In this document: in pieces, positions 1 to 10,799 of the stretch
Layout of the letters: each line of letters opens with the position of its first letter
Position numbering within the stretch: the stretch's first letter is position 1
Assembly: GCA_023376005.1 (NCBI GenBank)
Contig: CM042152.1
Coordinates: forward strand, 90,683,948 to 90,747,947
DNA from: Doryteuthis pealeii
Taxonomy: Eukaryota > Mollusca > Cephalopoda > Myopsida > Loliginidae
Reading direction: 5' to 3'
Length of the DNA: 64,000 nucleotides
Translations under genes and position numbers: made by a program
Notes under the pieces: model-generated
The model's input: the letters and a program-made list of their open reading frames with translations, nothing else
The model's database searches: none
What the model was told of the DNA's origin: nothing

Positions 1-528
1 TTTGTAATTATTTTACCTCGAAAAAATCTTTTTTATTATATTAATAATCTATTATTAGTCTCCCTAACTCATTTTTCATTATGGTTAACTTCCCAGAGAA
101 TCACATAGGCAAATAATTTGGTAGCCTGAGCTCTCCAGCTTTGGTTAGGTAACCAGTCTAGGAGAAGATTAGGTAACCAGTCTAGGAGAAGATAGATACA
201 ATCCTAGATGATCAAAGATGAGAAGACTTAAAAGACAGAAAATGAGATAACATAATAATGATAAGAGTATGCAACATTTTAACTCTTTCATCATTGATAT
301 TGTAGTATCGTATACAAATGAAGTATTACTATAAAATCATTCTGTCTCAGTAACCAGGCAGATGGCTACTACAATTGCCTGAAGACAACGTGTGTTCCCT
401 AGTAATTCCTAAAAGTTAGGTTGAAATTGATCTAGCCAAAAAGAATGACCAGCAGTGAGTCAGAGCCAATTATGATCATCCAATATAATCTTCCATTAGT
501 ACAGAAAAATTACTTAGAAAAAGATGTA
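1..528. other. Unassigned AT-rich DNA
   Basis: No gene or complete element recognised. A short tandem duplication of a segment ending in 'taggagaagat' lies near 140-195. The only ORF (445-636) runs into the adjacent LINE and has no recognisable domain. Confidence 0.5.
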
Positions 529-570
529 TTTGATGATATCACATTCCTTCACAAAACATGTAGATATGTT
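529..570. repeat. Left TSD of the LINE (partner 1017-1058)
   Basis: This 42-bp segment recurs at 1017-1058 with three substitutions, and the pair exactly brackets the LINE fragment. Confidence 0.8.
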
Positions 571-1016
571 GGCGTCCTTCCGTCTACTAAAGACGATGGC
601 GTAGTGTCCATTTTTGTATTATCTGCAACTGCGTGAGTAGCTGAACAGACCAATTTTTGAATGGCAATCTCTGGTGCAGTGACTGCAAACAAACAGTGAT
701 GCTTGCTGGAGTTGCTGTTGTCTCTCTTTCCTTTTGGCTCTCTTTTCTGCGGCGGCTTCTTTCCTCTCTTTTTCACTCCTTTCGTTCCTTGTTTGACGAG
801 GAGGCGCCAGGTCGCACGGTCTTTTGCACAAGCCTCCCATGTGTTGGTGTTGATGTGGCATGTCTTCATTTCCATCTGCAAACATCTTTAAAGCGCAGGT
901 GGGTCTCCCTACCGGTCGGGTGCCCTCTGCTCATTCACCATACAGTAGGTATTTGGGGATGCGGCCTTTGTCCATCCTCCTGACGTGACCATGCCAACGC
1001 AGGCGTCTCTCACAGA
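571..1016 (-). pseudogene. 5'-truncated LINE: ORF2 C-terminal end and 3' tail
   Basis: On the minus strand the conceptual protein is the C-terminal end of a non-LTR retrotransposon ORF2. It has a stretch like RLRWHGHVRRMDKGRIPK, then a stop, then the WEACAKDRATWRLLVKQGT block, a Lys/Arg/Gln-rich segment, and a terminal zinc-knuckle-like motif (CSHCTRDCHSKIGLFSYS). These pieces lie in different frames, so frameshifts and a stop have broken the ORF. The 3' end carries a small hairpin (CGTCT...AGACG). The fragment is flanked by a 42-bp imperfect direct repeat, 529-570 and 1017-1058 with three mismatches, beginning TTTGATGATATCACATTCC; this is an unusually long target-site duplication. A second copy of the same family is at 41145-41456. 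Family assignment (CR1/L2/Jockey-like) is uncertain. Confidence 0.8.
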
Positions 1017-1058
1017 TTTGATGATATCACATTCCTTCACACAACATATAGATATATT

Positions 1059-1654
1059 ATCGCATATTTGGTTGTAAGTATGACATCTTGTTTGGGGGAA
1101 AAGTATCAGTATTGGATCTGATAATCTATAATTTAAAAATTGATCATTCATAGATAAAAGAATTTAGAGCTTATTCTCAGTGTGAAGACGTGGAGCTCAG
1201 AACAACCACTAAGTATCACTCTTAGAAATACTTATTGAAAGGATAGACTTTAGTAGCAGCTGATATAATATTGTATTTCTTTTCTGATATCTTTGAAGGA
1301 TCAACTTGAATCTCAAAAAAAAAAAAAATGGAAAATTAAAAAAAAAAAAAAGCTGATAAAAAAAGACACTACATTATTTTTTTTTTCTATTTTACTGGAG
1401 GAGTTAAATTTTCAATATTACTCAGTGTTTTTTCTCTGACGTGTATGTCTTGAGGGCAGGGACTTAAAGAGAGTTAATCTTAGTTGATGCAGAAAAATTT
1501 TTTTTTTAAATATTGTTCTGGTTAGAAAATGCAACGAACTGTTAGTTTTACAGGAAAAGTTTATTTTCTTGTTAATTCAGTCATAAAATTATTAATTATT
1601 AGTTATTCTGTTTCGTCCTTTTGTTTTTTTAAAAATGTAACCCGACTAGAATAA
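1059..1654. other. Unassigned AT-rich DNA with poly-A/T runs
   Basis: Several A or T homopolymer runs (about 1315-1390 and 1500); no coding or repeat family recognised. Confidence 0.5.
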
Positions 1655-1798
1655 GGTGAGTCCCTGTGGCCTAGTGGATAACGTGCTGGATAGCAACTTT
1701 GTTGTAAGTGAGTTCATAATCCAGTTGCGCTATTGCGTTAACTTTTGGACCTTGGGAAAGGTGGGAACTCCTTATTCTCCCCAGCTATGGGTTATATA
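1655..1798 (+). repeat. tRNA-derived SINE, family C (5' part)
   Basis: The head contains an RNA polymerase III A box (TGGCCTAGTGG, matching TRGYNNANNNG) and a degenerate B box (GTTCATAATCC). The body runs to an 'agctatggg' segment, where a family B SINE has inserted. A better preserved member is at 22228. Confidence 0.6.
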
Positions 1799-2078
1799 TA
1801 TTTACCAACCCCTCCGCACGAGCAGGATGTGACACAAGGTCAATTTCTTAAGCGGAGTTCAACAGGTTTGAATTCAGAGTTTTCCTTCTCCTAGACCGGT
1901 TGCCTAACCAAGGTTAAAGAGCCCAGTCTGCCCTACTATTTATCCCTAGCTAGAGGGAGAGTAGGATTCATACCTTTCCCAAGGGTATTAGCGCTAAGTG
2001 AAAATACAGTTAACGCGTCCAGGATTTGAACTCGTGGCGACGAGTCCATTTCCCATGACTTTAACCATTATACCACAC
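1799..2078 (-). repeat. tRNA-derived SINE, family B, with 15-bp TSD
   Basis: On the minus strand the element starts with a tRNA-like head, degenerate in this copy; intact family members have A box TGGTATAATGG and B box GTTCAAATC. It ends with a TTGGTAAATATATA tail. It is bracketed by the perfect 15-bp repeat GCTATGGGTTATATA at 1784-1798 and 2079-2093. It sits inside a family C SINE. Confidence 0.85.
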
Positions 2079-2378
2079 GCTATGGGTTATATAGTACTAC
2101 TACTATTCTTCTACGGGGATTGCTTTGGAATTAAATAATCCATGCAGGTTGATATGTCATTAAACATAGAAAACAAACCTGACCAGAAGATAAAAACAAA
2201 AACATGAATACATAATATAAATGGGGCATTCACTATTGATGATGGTAGTTTATTCCATGTATTCACCATTCTGTTACTAAAATAATTTTCTATTGTATTT
2301 GCTTTGCAACATTTTTTTAAGAGTTTTAATTCAAAAACCCTGGTATTGCTATTTTGAGCAATGTTTAGCAGGTCAAAG

Positions 2379-2641
2379 AGGGGCCGGGTTAGCTCAGTCG
2401 GTAGAGCGTTCGGCTAGAAACCACAAGGTTCCTAGTTTGATACCAGTACTCGCCAACTCAGCGTATGAGTAGCACAGGGATCTGTACGGTAAAGTAAGGA
2501 GCTGATGGTAGGTGTGGCGCTCCACGTCAGATGCTAAAAAAACAATCTCCTTGGTTTAGCGCTATTGAAAAGGGGATAGACTCCCTCGCTGACAGACTGA
2601 TACCGACTTTAGGCTGCCCCGTCGATTTTACTTTACTTTAC
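2379..2641 (+). repeat. tRNA-derived SINE, family A, complete, 14-bp TSD
   Basis: The head has A box TAGCTCAGTCG and a B-box-like GTTTGATAC, then the family body (AGTAAGGAGCTGATGG, TGTGGCGCTCCA, GGGGATAGACTCCCTC) and a TTTACTTTAC tail. TSD TTAGCAGGTCAAAG occurs at 2365-2378 and 2642-2655. The small ORF at 2531-2749 lies in this SINE and is not a gene. Confidence 0.88.
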
Positions 2642-2655
2642 TTAGCAGGTCAAAG

Positions 2656-3164
2656 TTCGTTAAATAAAATGCATGTGTATATTTATAGACTTCAATTATA
2701 TCTCCTCTTGTTCATCGATAAACCAAACTTGGTAAGTCAATCTTCCTAAGGCTTTCTTCATACGAAAGGTTTTTTTTAAATCATTCATTACTTTAGTAGC
2801 TCTCCTTTGAACTCCCTTAAATATACAATATTTGGGAAAATAATTAGGAGGCATTACTTTCAGATCATTCCGTGTAGATTTGCTTCTTTTGTTTCCTTTA
2901 TTCAAATCTGATCAACAATATCAACGTGATTCCTCTGTTGAAATCAACTGATAACATTTCTCCTTCCCCATGATTACTTGTGTGGCGTTCTTGCATAAAT
3001 GGATTAATATTGATTTTTACTATAATCTGCTACAGACACCATGATAATGTCTGACAATTCTTTGTCATTATTGGCTTGACTTATGTATCCTACTTTGAAA
3101 GAGATATTAGATGCTGACACATATATACCTTGTACACACCTGGGTGTACTGAAAAGTTCTTAGC
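2656..3164. other. Unassigned AT-rich DNA
   Basis: No recognised feature; the ORF at 2696-2905 (minus strand) has no recognisable domain. Confidence 0.4.
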
Positions 3165-3775
3165 CCAACTAAGAAAGGAACTACCTTTTCTTTTGGCCCT
3201 TACTTAGGCTTGACATGCAGTCAGAGAGGCCCCTGTGATCAATCAGCTGGTCATGTCAAACCTTAGCATCTATATGATTATCCCAACCCTATTGCCTTTT
3301 TTATCATATATATTTACCAACCCCTCCGCACGAGCAGGATGTGACACAAGGTCAATTTCTTAAGCGGAGTTCAGCAGGTCTGAATTCAGAGTTTTCCTTC
3401 TCCTAGACTGGTTGCCTAATCAAGGTTAAAGAGCCCAGTCTGCTCTACTATTTACCCATAGCTGGAGGGAGAGTAGAATTCATACCTTTCCCCAGGATAT
3501 TAGCGCTAAATGAAATGCAATTACCACGTCTAGGATTTGAACTCGGGGCAACGAGTCCATTTCCCATGACTTTAACCATTACACCACGCACTTCCTATTT
3601 TATCATATATGTGCTAGAAAGCTGAACCTGAGGGTTTTTAATGTCCTGGGTATGACGTTAAAGTTCCAATTTTGGAGCTCTGGGGAATGTTTACTCCTTA
3701 ATCACCATTACTCCCTTGTCAACTCAGACTCTGCGTAGTAGAAACTTTTAGGGTCCCATATATAGGTTAAATAGA
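3165..3775 (+). repeat. Dispersed repeat D, split by a SINE
   Basis: This is a copy of a repeat of about 550 bp seen at least nine times here. The conserved path is 'cccttacttaggct', 'gatcaatcagctggtca', 'atgacgttaa', 'ggggaatgt' and 'gttagggtccca'. Full copies end in a CAAACC-rich tail, suggesting a non-LTR-mobilised element. No tRNA head was recognised. This copy is interrupted by the SINE at 3312-3596. Confidence 0.7.
3312..3596 (-). repeat. SINE family B inside repeat D
   Basis: Same structure as 1799-2078. Flanking repeat TTTTATCATATAT at 3299-3311 and about 3598-3610 gives a 13-bp TSD and shows the SINE is younger than repeat D. Confidence 0.82.
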
Positions 3776-4641
3776 AAAAAAAATGAGTATAATGGCACCC
3801 CTAGACATAAGAATTTTCCCGTAGAAGTTATCCCCCCTTTGACCTTTTAAGTTACTTCCCTTACCTCAAATTATTTCCCTTTGTAGCCCTGACTATCACC
3901 AGGAACTAATTCCTAATGCACCTTCTAATTCTGCCTAACGGTGCGAAGTGCGTTATTCATTCTTTTCAAAGAAATGTTGCCGTCTTGTGAAGACGTAGAA
4001 TTCACCTCCTTCTCTTCAGCTTAGCTTCATTGAGAACGAAACTTTTTACACTTTCGTGTAATGGAATAAAGCTTGTATTCTATGCCTATGGTTTTCAGTC
4101 TTCATTGCTCACGAGAGTTTATACTACACGAAACAAACACGGTTGCTACATCTTGGATAGAATAGAACCGCTAGTAGTGTCATGATAATGAGTTTTAAAA
4201 AATCTGTTTAAAAACATTGTGAGTTTGATAAAAAAAAACTTGAATATCCAACAAAATTGTATAAAACAAAATGTCTTCAGCATATGATAACCTAACAAGG
4301 GTTGACATGCCGTAAAATCCAACAAACCAACCTACCAAACTTTTTCTTTTGAGATTTTATTGAATTAAAAAAAAGGATATGACAAGTGTGTTGAACTGTT
4401 GGTTGAATATTTGGAATATCACGAATGCTTCATGGTTTTAAGTTATTTCCTTCTTGGTCAGGCTTAGAACTTTTCTGTAGCCACTCGTATATACTAGGTT
4501 GGGCTTAAAAATTCATAGGTTGACAAGTTCATATGAAGACAATGGGATCCAAGCACTGCAACACAGAGTGGTAGATTGTGTAGAGTGCAAGGGATACTCC
4601 ATTGAAAAATTAACTTCATTTGGTCACATTTCATGAAAGCA
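3776..4641. other. Unassigned DNA
   Basis: AT-rich with no supported gene. A short D-tail-like fragment (ATGCCGTAAAA then CAAACC-like repeats) lies near 4300-4340. Confidence 0.4.
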
Positions 4642-5290
4642 TCTTGGTCAGCATAGTAGAGCATCTGCCTAGGAATTACAAGGTTCCAGGTTTGATATCA
4701 GCCTTCACCGACTCAGTACTTGAGTAGTGCAGCTTGGGTAATCTGATCTGTGCAATGAAGCAGCATCATGGAGCTGTGGCGCTCCATCTCAGCAAGAAAA
4801 CTATCTGGTCTTGTGTTACACTAGAGAAAAGGGGGATTGTAACTGCCGCTAAACCGACCAGTTATTTATGTCTTATTGTCATATAATTATTTTTGTTTAT
4901 AAAAATTAACTATAACCACAGTATTCAATTTTGGGTAATTTACTGTTTAATACCATTTGGTGCCGACCACTAGTTTCTGCGGTTTATGAACCCTAACCGG
5001 AAAAGGGGAAGTCAGAGTTAGTTTTTACGTCACTGGTCGGATAGGCAACAACGGTAAGAGATTTCTATTTCTTTGAGAATTTTCACATTTCTTTGAGGAT
5101 TTTTATTTCTTTAAAAGTATTCGCTGTTATCCGTCATTAAATGTTATTTGTGTTTCCTTGTACAGTTTCACGGTGTTTATCAAATAAACTTAATGACATC
5201 AGTAAAGGAGTGTCATGTCATCCCTTTCTTTGAGACCAGTCGGCAGAAAAAAGGGATAGACTCTCTCACTGTTCAGAAAGGAATTAGTTC
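4642..5290 (+). repeat. Degenerate SINE family A split by repeat F
   Basis: The SINE body is recognisable from 4642 (AGCATAGTAGAGC; GAGCTGTGGCGCTCCA) to about 4837. It resumes near 5250 with AAAGGGATAGACTCTCTCAC. The segment between them is repeat F, flanked by near-identical GAAAAGGGGGAT and GAAAAAAGGGAT. Confidence 0.65.
4838..5249 (+). repeat. Repeat F (LTR-like, unclassified)
   Basis: It begins TGTAACTGCC and contains a repeated TTTCTATTTCTTTGAG motif and an AATAAA signal near its end. Related copies are at 25019-25800 and 47441-48230, where about 400 bp more are present. The flanking 12-bp near-duplication is longer than usual for an LTR, so the class is open. Confidence 0.5.
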
Positions 5291-5424
5291 AATAACAGAT
5301 ACAAATTGATGATAATAGCTGGCTGGTCTGGTTGGTCTGGTTGGTTGTTTTGATAGCATGTAAATCCTTATTATGCTGAAGTCAGGGTTTTTAATGACAT
5401 TTTTTGCAATCAAGTGTGTGGCTC

Positions 5425-5807
5425 TGTAGGGGATTATCTTTCCTTGGCCTGGAGGAGTTATCTGCCCGGCTTGTTGTCGCTTGTTCCCACCAGGCGACGT
5501 ATGATATTTAAGCGGCTGATTCGAATTTCTTTTCCTCTTTCCTCGCTACGAGACCACATGGGTTAGACACGGTCTACCCCTTTCTCGGTGGGGCTCCGGC
5601 CCCCCTCCTTGTAAGTCATTTCTATCTATGGACGCTCCAGTCCTTTAATATATGTAGGTTTATCTACTCTTGTATTTGTATCTTATGTATCCATGTACTC
5701 TTCTATTATGTATCCTTTGTATTCATGTGCTGTTATCTATTAGGTGTATTGTCCCTCAACCCTTGTCGGAGTTGTATGTTCTTTAAATATTCACTTTGAA
5801 TCTTACA
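5425..5807 (+). mobile_element. Solo LTR (family 1), 4-bp TSD GCTC
   Basis: The 383-bp element begins TGTAGGGG and ends TTACA. It is flanked by GCTC at 5421-5424 and 5808-5811. A TATA-like ATATTTAAGCGGCTGAT lies about 90 bp in, so the sense strand is plus. Related LTRs occur in reverse at 8751-9244 and 11652-12139. A 4-bp TSD suits some Ty3/gypsy groups; clade not determined. Confidence 0.8.
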
Positions 5808-5811
5808 GCTC

Positions 5812-6224
5812 CGAGTAACTAATGATAATAATCCTTTGTAAGCAATTATAGTTCCAAGTATATATTCTTAATACAAAGAATTTGCACAGTGTTATATGGT
5901 TTCACATATATCTAAATAATGTGCACACAACTGTTTAGTTTCAAGTATTTTAAGCAGTTATATGGTTTCAAGTAACTGATCCTTTGTAAACAATTATAGC
6001 TTCAAGTATATATTCTTAATACAAATAATTTAGTTAAAAGGTATCAAGTATTTTAATCTAATGTAATAATTTGCATACAACTGTATAGTCGCAAGTATGC
6101 TAAGCAGTTATATGGTTTCAAGTTACTACTAATAATAATCCTTTGTAAACAATTATAGCTTCAAGTAACTATTCTTAATACAAATAATTTGCACATATTT
6201 ATGATGATAATAATAAGTAAGATA
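5812..6224. repeat. Degenerate direct repeats of about 100-200 bp
   Basis: Phrases such as AATCCTTTGTAA, AATTATAG(C/T)TTCAAGTA, TATTCTTAATACAAA and AGCAGTTATATGGTTTCAAG recur three or four times in order, indicating a decayed tandem array. Confidence 0.55.
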
Positions 6225-6447
6225 AAAGTAAAGTTGTCGGGGTGGCCTAAAGTTGGTATCAGCACAACAGTGAGGGAGTCCATCCCCTTTACACTAGCCC
6301 TAGACCAAGAAGATTGGTTTGGCGTCTGAGGCAGAGCACAACATCTAACATCAGCTCCTTACTTTACTGAACAGATCCTTGTGTTACTCATCCGCTGAGT
6401 AGGCGAGGGCCAGTATCAAACCCGGAACCTTGTGGTTCCTAGTCCAA
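6225..6447 (-). repeat. SINE family A, truncated in the tRNA head
   Basis: The reverse complement matches the family A body and the B-box region. The sequence stops at AACCACAAGG/CTAGTCC, where the satellite begins, so the A box is missing. Confidence 0.75.
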
Positions 6448-7330
6448 TAAGATAAATATATGCTTTTATATGATAAACAAGATAAATATATGTGCTTATA
6501 TAAGCAAGATAAATATATAGATTTATATAATAAGTAAGATAAATATATATTTATATGATAAGCAAGATAAATATATATTCATATGTTAAGTAAGATAAAT
6601 ATATATATTTATATGATAAGTAAGATAAATATATAGATTTATATGATAGCAAGATGAGAATATAAGATTTATAGATTTATATGATAACCAAGATAAATAT
6701 ATAGATTTATATGATACGTAAATAAATATATATAGATTTATATGATAGTAAGATAAATATATAGAGATTTATATGATAAGTAAGATAAATATATAGATTT
6801 ATATGATAAGTAAGATAATATATATAGATTTATATGATAAGTAAGATAAATATATATAGATTTATATGATAAATAAGATAAATATATAGATTTATATGAT
6901 AAGCAAGATAAATATATAGATTTATATGATAAGTAAGATAAATATATATAGATTTATATGATAAATAAGATAAATATATATAGATTATATGATAAATAAG
7001 ATAAATATATAGATTTATATGATAAGCAAGATAAATATATAGATTTATATGATAAGTAAGATAAATATATAGAGATTATATGAGTAAGATAAATATATAG
7101 AGATTTATATGATAAGTAAGATAAATATATATAGATTTATATGATAAATAAGATAAATATATATAGATTTATATGATAAGTAAGATAAATATATAGATTT
7201 ATATGATAAGCAAGATAAATATATATAGATTTATATGATAAGTAAGATAAATATATAGATTTATATAAGCAAGATAAATATAAATTTGTATGATAAGCAA
7301 GATGAAAATATGCATTTTATAAGCAAAATA
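6448..7330. repeat. Tandem satellite, unit about 30 bp
   Basis: About 28 head-to-tail units of roughly GATAAGTAAGATAAATATAT plus AGATTTATAT, with small length variants (28-32 bp). A noisy version opens contig 2 (13432-14400). Confidence 0.92.
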
Positions 7331-7375
7331 AATGTATCTCAAGACAGGTGGTGAGAGAGTTATTGAAATCTTCTT

Positions 7376-7482
7376 TTAGAATTCTTTGTGTGTGTATGTG
7401 TGTGTGTGTGTTTATGTGCGTATGTGTAAGTCCGTATGTGTGCGTGTTTATGTGTGTGTGTGTATATCCACAACATGATGAA

Positions 7483-7515
<33 letters not shown>
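7376..7515. repeat. GT-rich then (GAT)n microsatellites
   Basis: GTGTGT-rich sequence is followed by a GATGATGAT run near 7475-7515. The His-run ORF in this region is a microsatellite translation. Confidence 0.9.
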
Positions 7516-7589
7516 ATGTTAAGATAAATACATATTTTTTAATGGTCTTGTCTTTAATTTTTAAGCATTTCATAAATTTTACTGGTTTT

Positions 7590-7857
7590 CTTTTTGTTTT
7601 TTTATTGTTTTTTTGTTGTTGCTTTTTTGTGTATTTGCTTTGCTTTTGTTTTTGTTTTTTTTTTTGTTGTTTTTTTGGTTTTTTTTTTTTTTTCATTAAT
7701 TTTAAATTCCTCAGCAAATGTCAGAATCCAACCTACAAGATAAAGAATATGCATGATTGGAGCCATCTTTTTGATATTTCAGAAATTTGAACAATGTGCA
7801 GCTGTTGCTGCAAATCTCAACCCATGACATTTTTAGTTTTTTTTTTGTTGCTTCTGT

Positions 7858-7904
<47 letters not shown>

Positions 7905-7990
7905 TTTCCAAAAAAACATCCAGTTTTTTGTTCATTTTTTTTTAAACTTTTTTTTCTGCAAATTTGTAGACTTCAAGTATCCAAACACTT
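7590..7990. repeat. Poly-T/TTTG tract and (TA)n
   Basis: T-rich low-complexity sequence covers 7590-7695 and a pure (TA)n run lies at about 7862-7899, followed by more T runs. No gene. Confidence 0.9.
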
Positions 7991-8750
7991 CCAAGTATTT
8001 CTACCTAAACATATACGTAAGTGGGAATATATAAGTAAAATATTTTCTGCATATTCTATATACAATGGATATCCAAAAAATCCAGGTACAATCGTTCATT
8101 AATCTGACATGTTTATTGTAATTTGAATAAGATATTGCGCATATATTACCAGAACTACTATGCTACTTTTACATATGGTTGCTATCAGGATTGATGCACT
8201 TATCCCATTAGTGCATGGGGGTATAAATACTCCTCTTGAAGAATGTGGTGTCAAGTGACTGGAGTCAACCTTGCACATCTGCAACAATAAGTTTTGGAAA
8301 GAATACGGTAATCGGATTTCTGAAGAAAGAGAAGAAAAATGAATAAGAACAAAAAGACTTTAAAGTGGAAGGGTAAACATTCAATGGGGGTGGGGGGAGC
8401 AGCCATTGACTGACCAATGATCCCAGAACTAGAGTTAAAAATAAAAATGAAAGTCCAAGTTTCTGTGGGGGAGCAGAAGTGGATGTGACTCCACCCCCAC
8501 CCCGACACCATAAACGGAAGTAAAGAAAATTCGGCCTCTTTTTTGCCGGACCCAAATAGGATCGGATGTGTTTCTTGGGGTTCCGTCGTGACATATCTAG
8601 GGTAGCAACGAACAGCGTGATTTACGATAGAATAGCTTGAACTTACTGTCTCACTCTCCTGAAAAAGAACTCATGAGCCGAGAAGTTTCTTTCTTTTCAA
8701 TGAGTTTTGATTCTCATTGTGTGTCCCATAATTCTGGCTTTGAATCACAC
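7991..8750. other. Unassigned DNA shared with 15110-15895
   Basis: A single-copy-looking stretch repeated once after the first gap. It includes a G-rich run near 8386-8400 and GCCGGACCC near 8546. ORFs at 8099-8594 (minus strand) lack recognisable domains. Confidence 0.5.
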
Positions 8751-9244
8751 TGTAAAATTCAAAGTGATAATACTTGAAGATAAAACTCCGACAAAGGTTG
8801 ATAGACAAAACATTTAATATACAGCACAGAATAAACAGGGTACATAATACATAGAGGTGTACATAAACATACATACATAAGTAGTATAAATACATATACA
8901 AGAATAGAGATAACGACACATTAATGAATGGTAAAATACAAGATATTTAGGTATCAAAGATACCTAAATGTACATAAAAACATAGATACGGATACATGAC
9001 TAAAGGATAGTCATATATCGTATAAGAGACTTAGTAGCAGTGAGTGGCCAGTGTTAAGGGCCGAAGCCCCTACGAGAAGGGGGTAGACAGAGTCTAACAC
9101 ATAGTGGTGTCTCGTAGGTCGAGCAGCAGGGAAAGAGAAAGAGACATTCAAATCAGCCGCTTAAATATCAAAGGCCCCTAGCTGGAACCAGCGAAACTAA
9201 ACGGGCAGACAACTCCCCAGGCGAATACGAAAATAACGCCTACA
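8751..9244 (-). mobile_element. Solo LTR (family 1), 4-bp TSD ACAC
   Basis: Plus-strand ends are TGTAAAATTC and GCCTACA, flanked by ACAC at 8747-8750 and 9245-9248. Sense is minus: the reverse complement has ATATTTAAGCGGCTGATT near its start, as in the 5425-5807 copy. The site is empty in contig 2 near 15885-15895, so the insertion is polymorphic between copies. Confidence 0.85.
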
Positions 9245-9486
9245 ACACTAATCTAAGTTGAGTAAATGACAATGTAACACAACAATTTTTTAAAAACTGA
9301 CAGAAATAATAAAAAATGTCTTCATTTTTTATAATAACCTGAAAAACATACTTTTATTTGAGATTCTGAATTAAAATATATTGAGGTTGTCTTCTGTTTA
9401 AAGCTTTTACAGAATTCTTATTCTGGTTCTAATCTATTCATGCCTATCTTACTTTGCAGCCAGCCTACATAAAATTTATACATATG

Positions 9487-9498
9487 CACACACACACA

Positions 9499-9542
<44 letters not shown>

Positions 9543-9562
9543 TATATATATATATATATATA
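9487..9562. repeat. (CA)n-(TA)n microsatellite
   Basis: Pure CA run followed by TA run; equivalent at 16120-16215. Confidence 0.95.
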
Positions 9563-10050
9563 ATAATTTAATATACCAAACTTATTGGTAAATCTTCGCG
9601 TTGAGAAAAAAACAAGCAAATAGTTTGATTGTAAAAATATACTACCAAACATCAACTGGGGAGAAAAACATTTTTGGAAAAAAGAAAAGACCAAGATAAT
9701 CGTACCAACAAAAAATAATCTATTGGTACAATATTTTGTAGAAAAACAATAAGTCTTGCTTTATTAATTAATCCACTTTTGAAGCCAAGACCCCTTTGTA
9801 TTTCAGGGTCTATCAAAGGGATCCCTATATACATCAACGGTTATGGTAATTTTCCACTCAACCCCTATTATTTTGAATCTAACAAACTCTGATTAAAACA
9901 TATCTAACTAGAGTACTTACATAATTCATAAGCTACCTATGAATTATGTAACAGTTTCAAGCTACAACTGTCAGACTGAATAAATTACTTGACAAAAAAA
10001 AAAGAAGCTAAATTATAATAAGATTTAATTTTTTTCTGGTCGTTGGTCAG
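9563..10050. other. Unassigned DNA shared with 16216-16780
   Basis: No gene recognised. The contig 2 copy has about 70 extra bases near 16432-16505. Confidence 0.5.
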
Positions 10051-10059
10051 TAAAAAGGA

Positions 10060-10353
10060 GGTACGTGGTGTAATGGTTAGAGCAATAGGAAATGGACTCG
10101 TCAACCAGAGTTCAAATCTTAGTCAAGGCTGTTTGCATTTCCCATTGTGCTAATACCCTTGGGAAATGTATGTATCTAACTATTCTCCTTCCAGTTATGG
10201 GTAAATAACAAGGAAGACTGTGCTCATTAATCTTGGATAGGTAACCAGTCTAGCAGAAGGAAAACTCTGAATTCGAACCTGTCAAACTCCACTTAAAAAA
10301 TTGACCTTGTGTCACATTCTGCTCTTACAGTTGCGTTGGTAAATATATATAAA
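10060..10353 (+). repeat. SINE family B, plus orientation
   Basis: Head ACGTGGTGTAATGGTTAGAG (A box TGGTGTAATGG) with B box GTTCAAATC, then the full body and the TTGGTAAATATATA tail. A 9-bp repeat TAAAAAGGA is present at 10051-10059 and 10354-10362. Confidence 0.82.
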
Positions 10354-10714
10354 TAAAAAGGAAATCTCATGGAGTCCCATATAAATAAAAATGAAATTTA
10401 TCAAAAATATCACATCCGGTATTGGCACTGAGTAATGACATTTCGTGATAGGAATGTGCTTGTCTTGCCTGGCACAAATTGCCAAATCCTTGGTGATATT
10501 TTTGATAAAGATACATGCAATTCACTTTACACTATAAATCTAGATGTGTATTTGGTCATCGTATTGTTAAGTGCTGAAAATACTGTTTTGCATAAATATG
10601 TTGTTGCCAAAAGTAGCAGCATTTTGAATATCTTTTGGGATAACAGTGGATACATAAAAGCAAGGCCAAGCCAAAATGTGGGGAAGTGATTGCTGCTTAA
10701 ACTGAATTAAAAAA
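10354..10714. other. Unassigned DNA shared with contig 2
   Basis: The 84-aa ORF at 10435-10689 has no recognisable domain and is disrupted in the homologous stretch at 17166-17410. I do not call it a gene. Confidence 0.4.
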
Positions 10715-10799
10715 GGGCCAGTTTATCTCAGTCGGTAGAGCGTCAGACTAGGAACCACAAGATACCTGTTTCGATACCTGCCCTTGCCAACTCAGCATG

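Noticed and set aside
549..885. Overlapping minus-strand ORFs as possible genes
   Set aside because: They are frames of a broken LINE ORF2 tail flanked by a TSD.
2381..2450. tRNA gene
   Set aside because: A and B boxes belong to a SINE head with body, tail and TSD; no clean cloverleaf with a proper acceptor stem.
6448..7330. CRISPR array
   Set aside because: Repeats are contiguous without spacers and the DNA is eukaryotic in character.
10435..10689. 84-aa ORF as a small gene
   Set aside because: Disrupted in the duplicate at 17166-17410 and without recognisable features.
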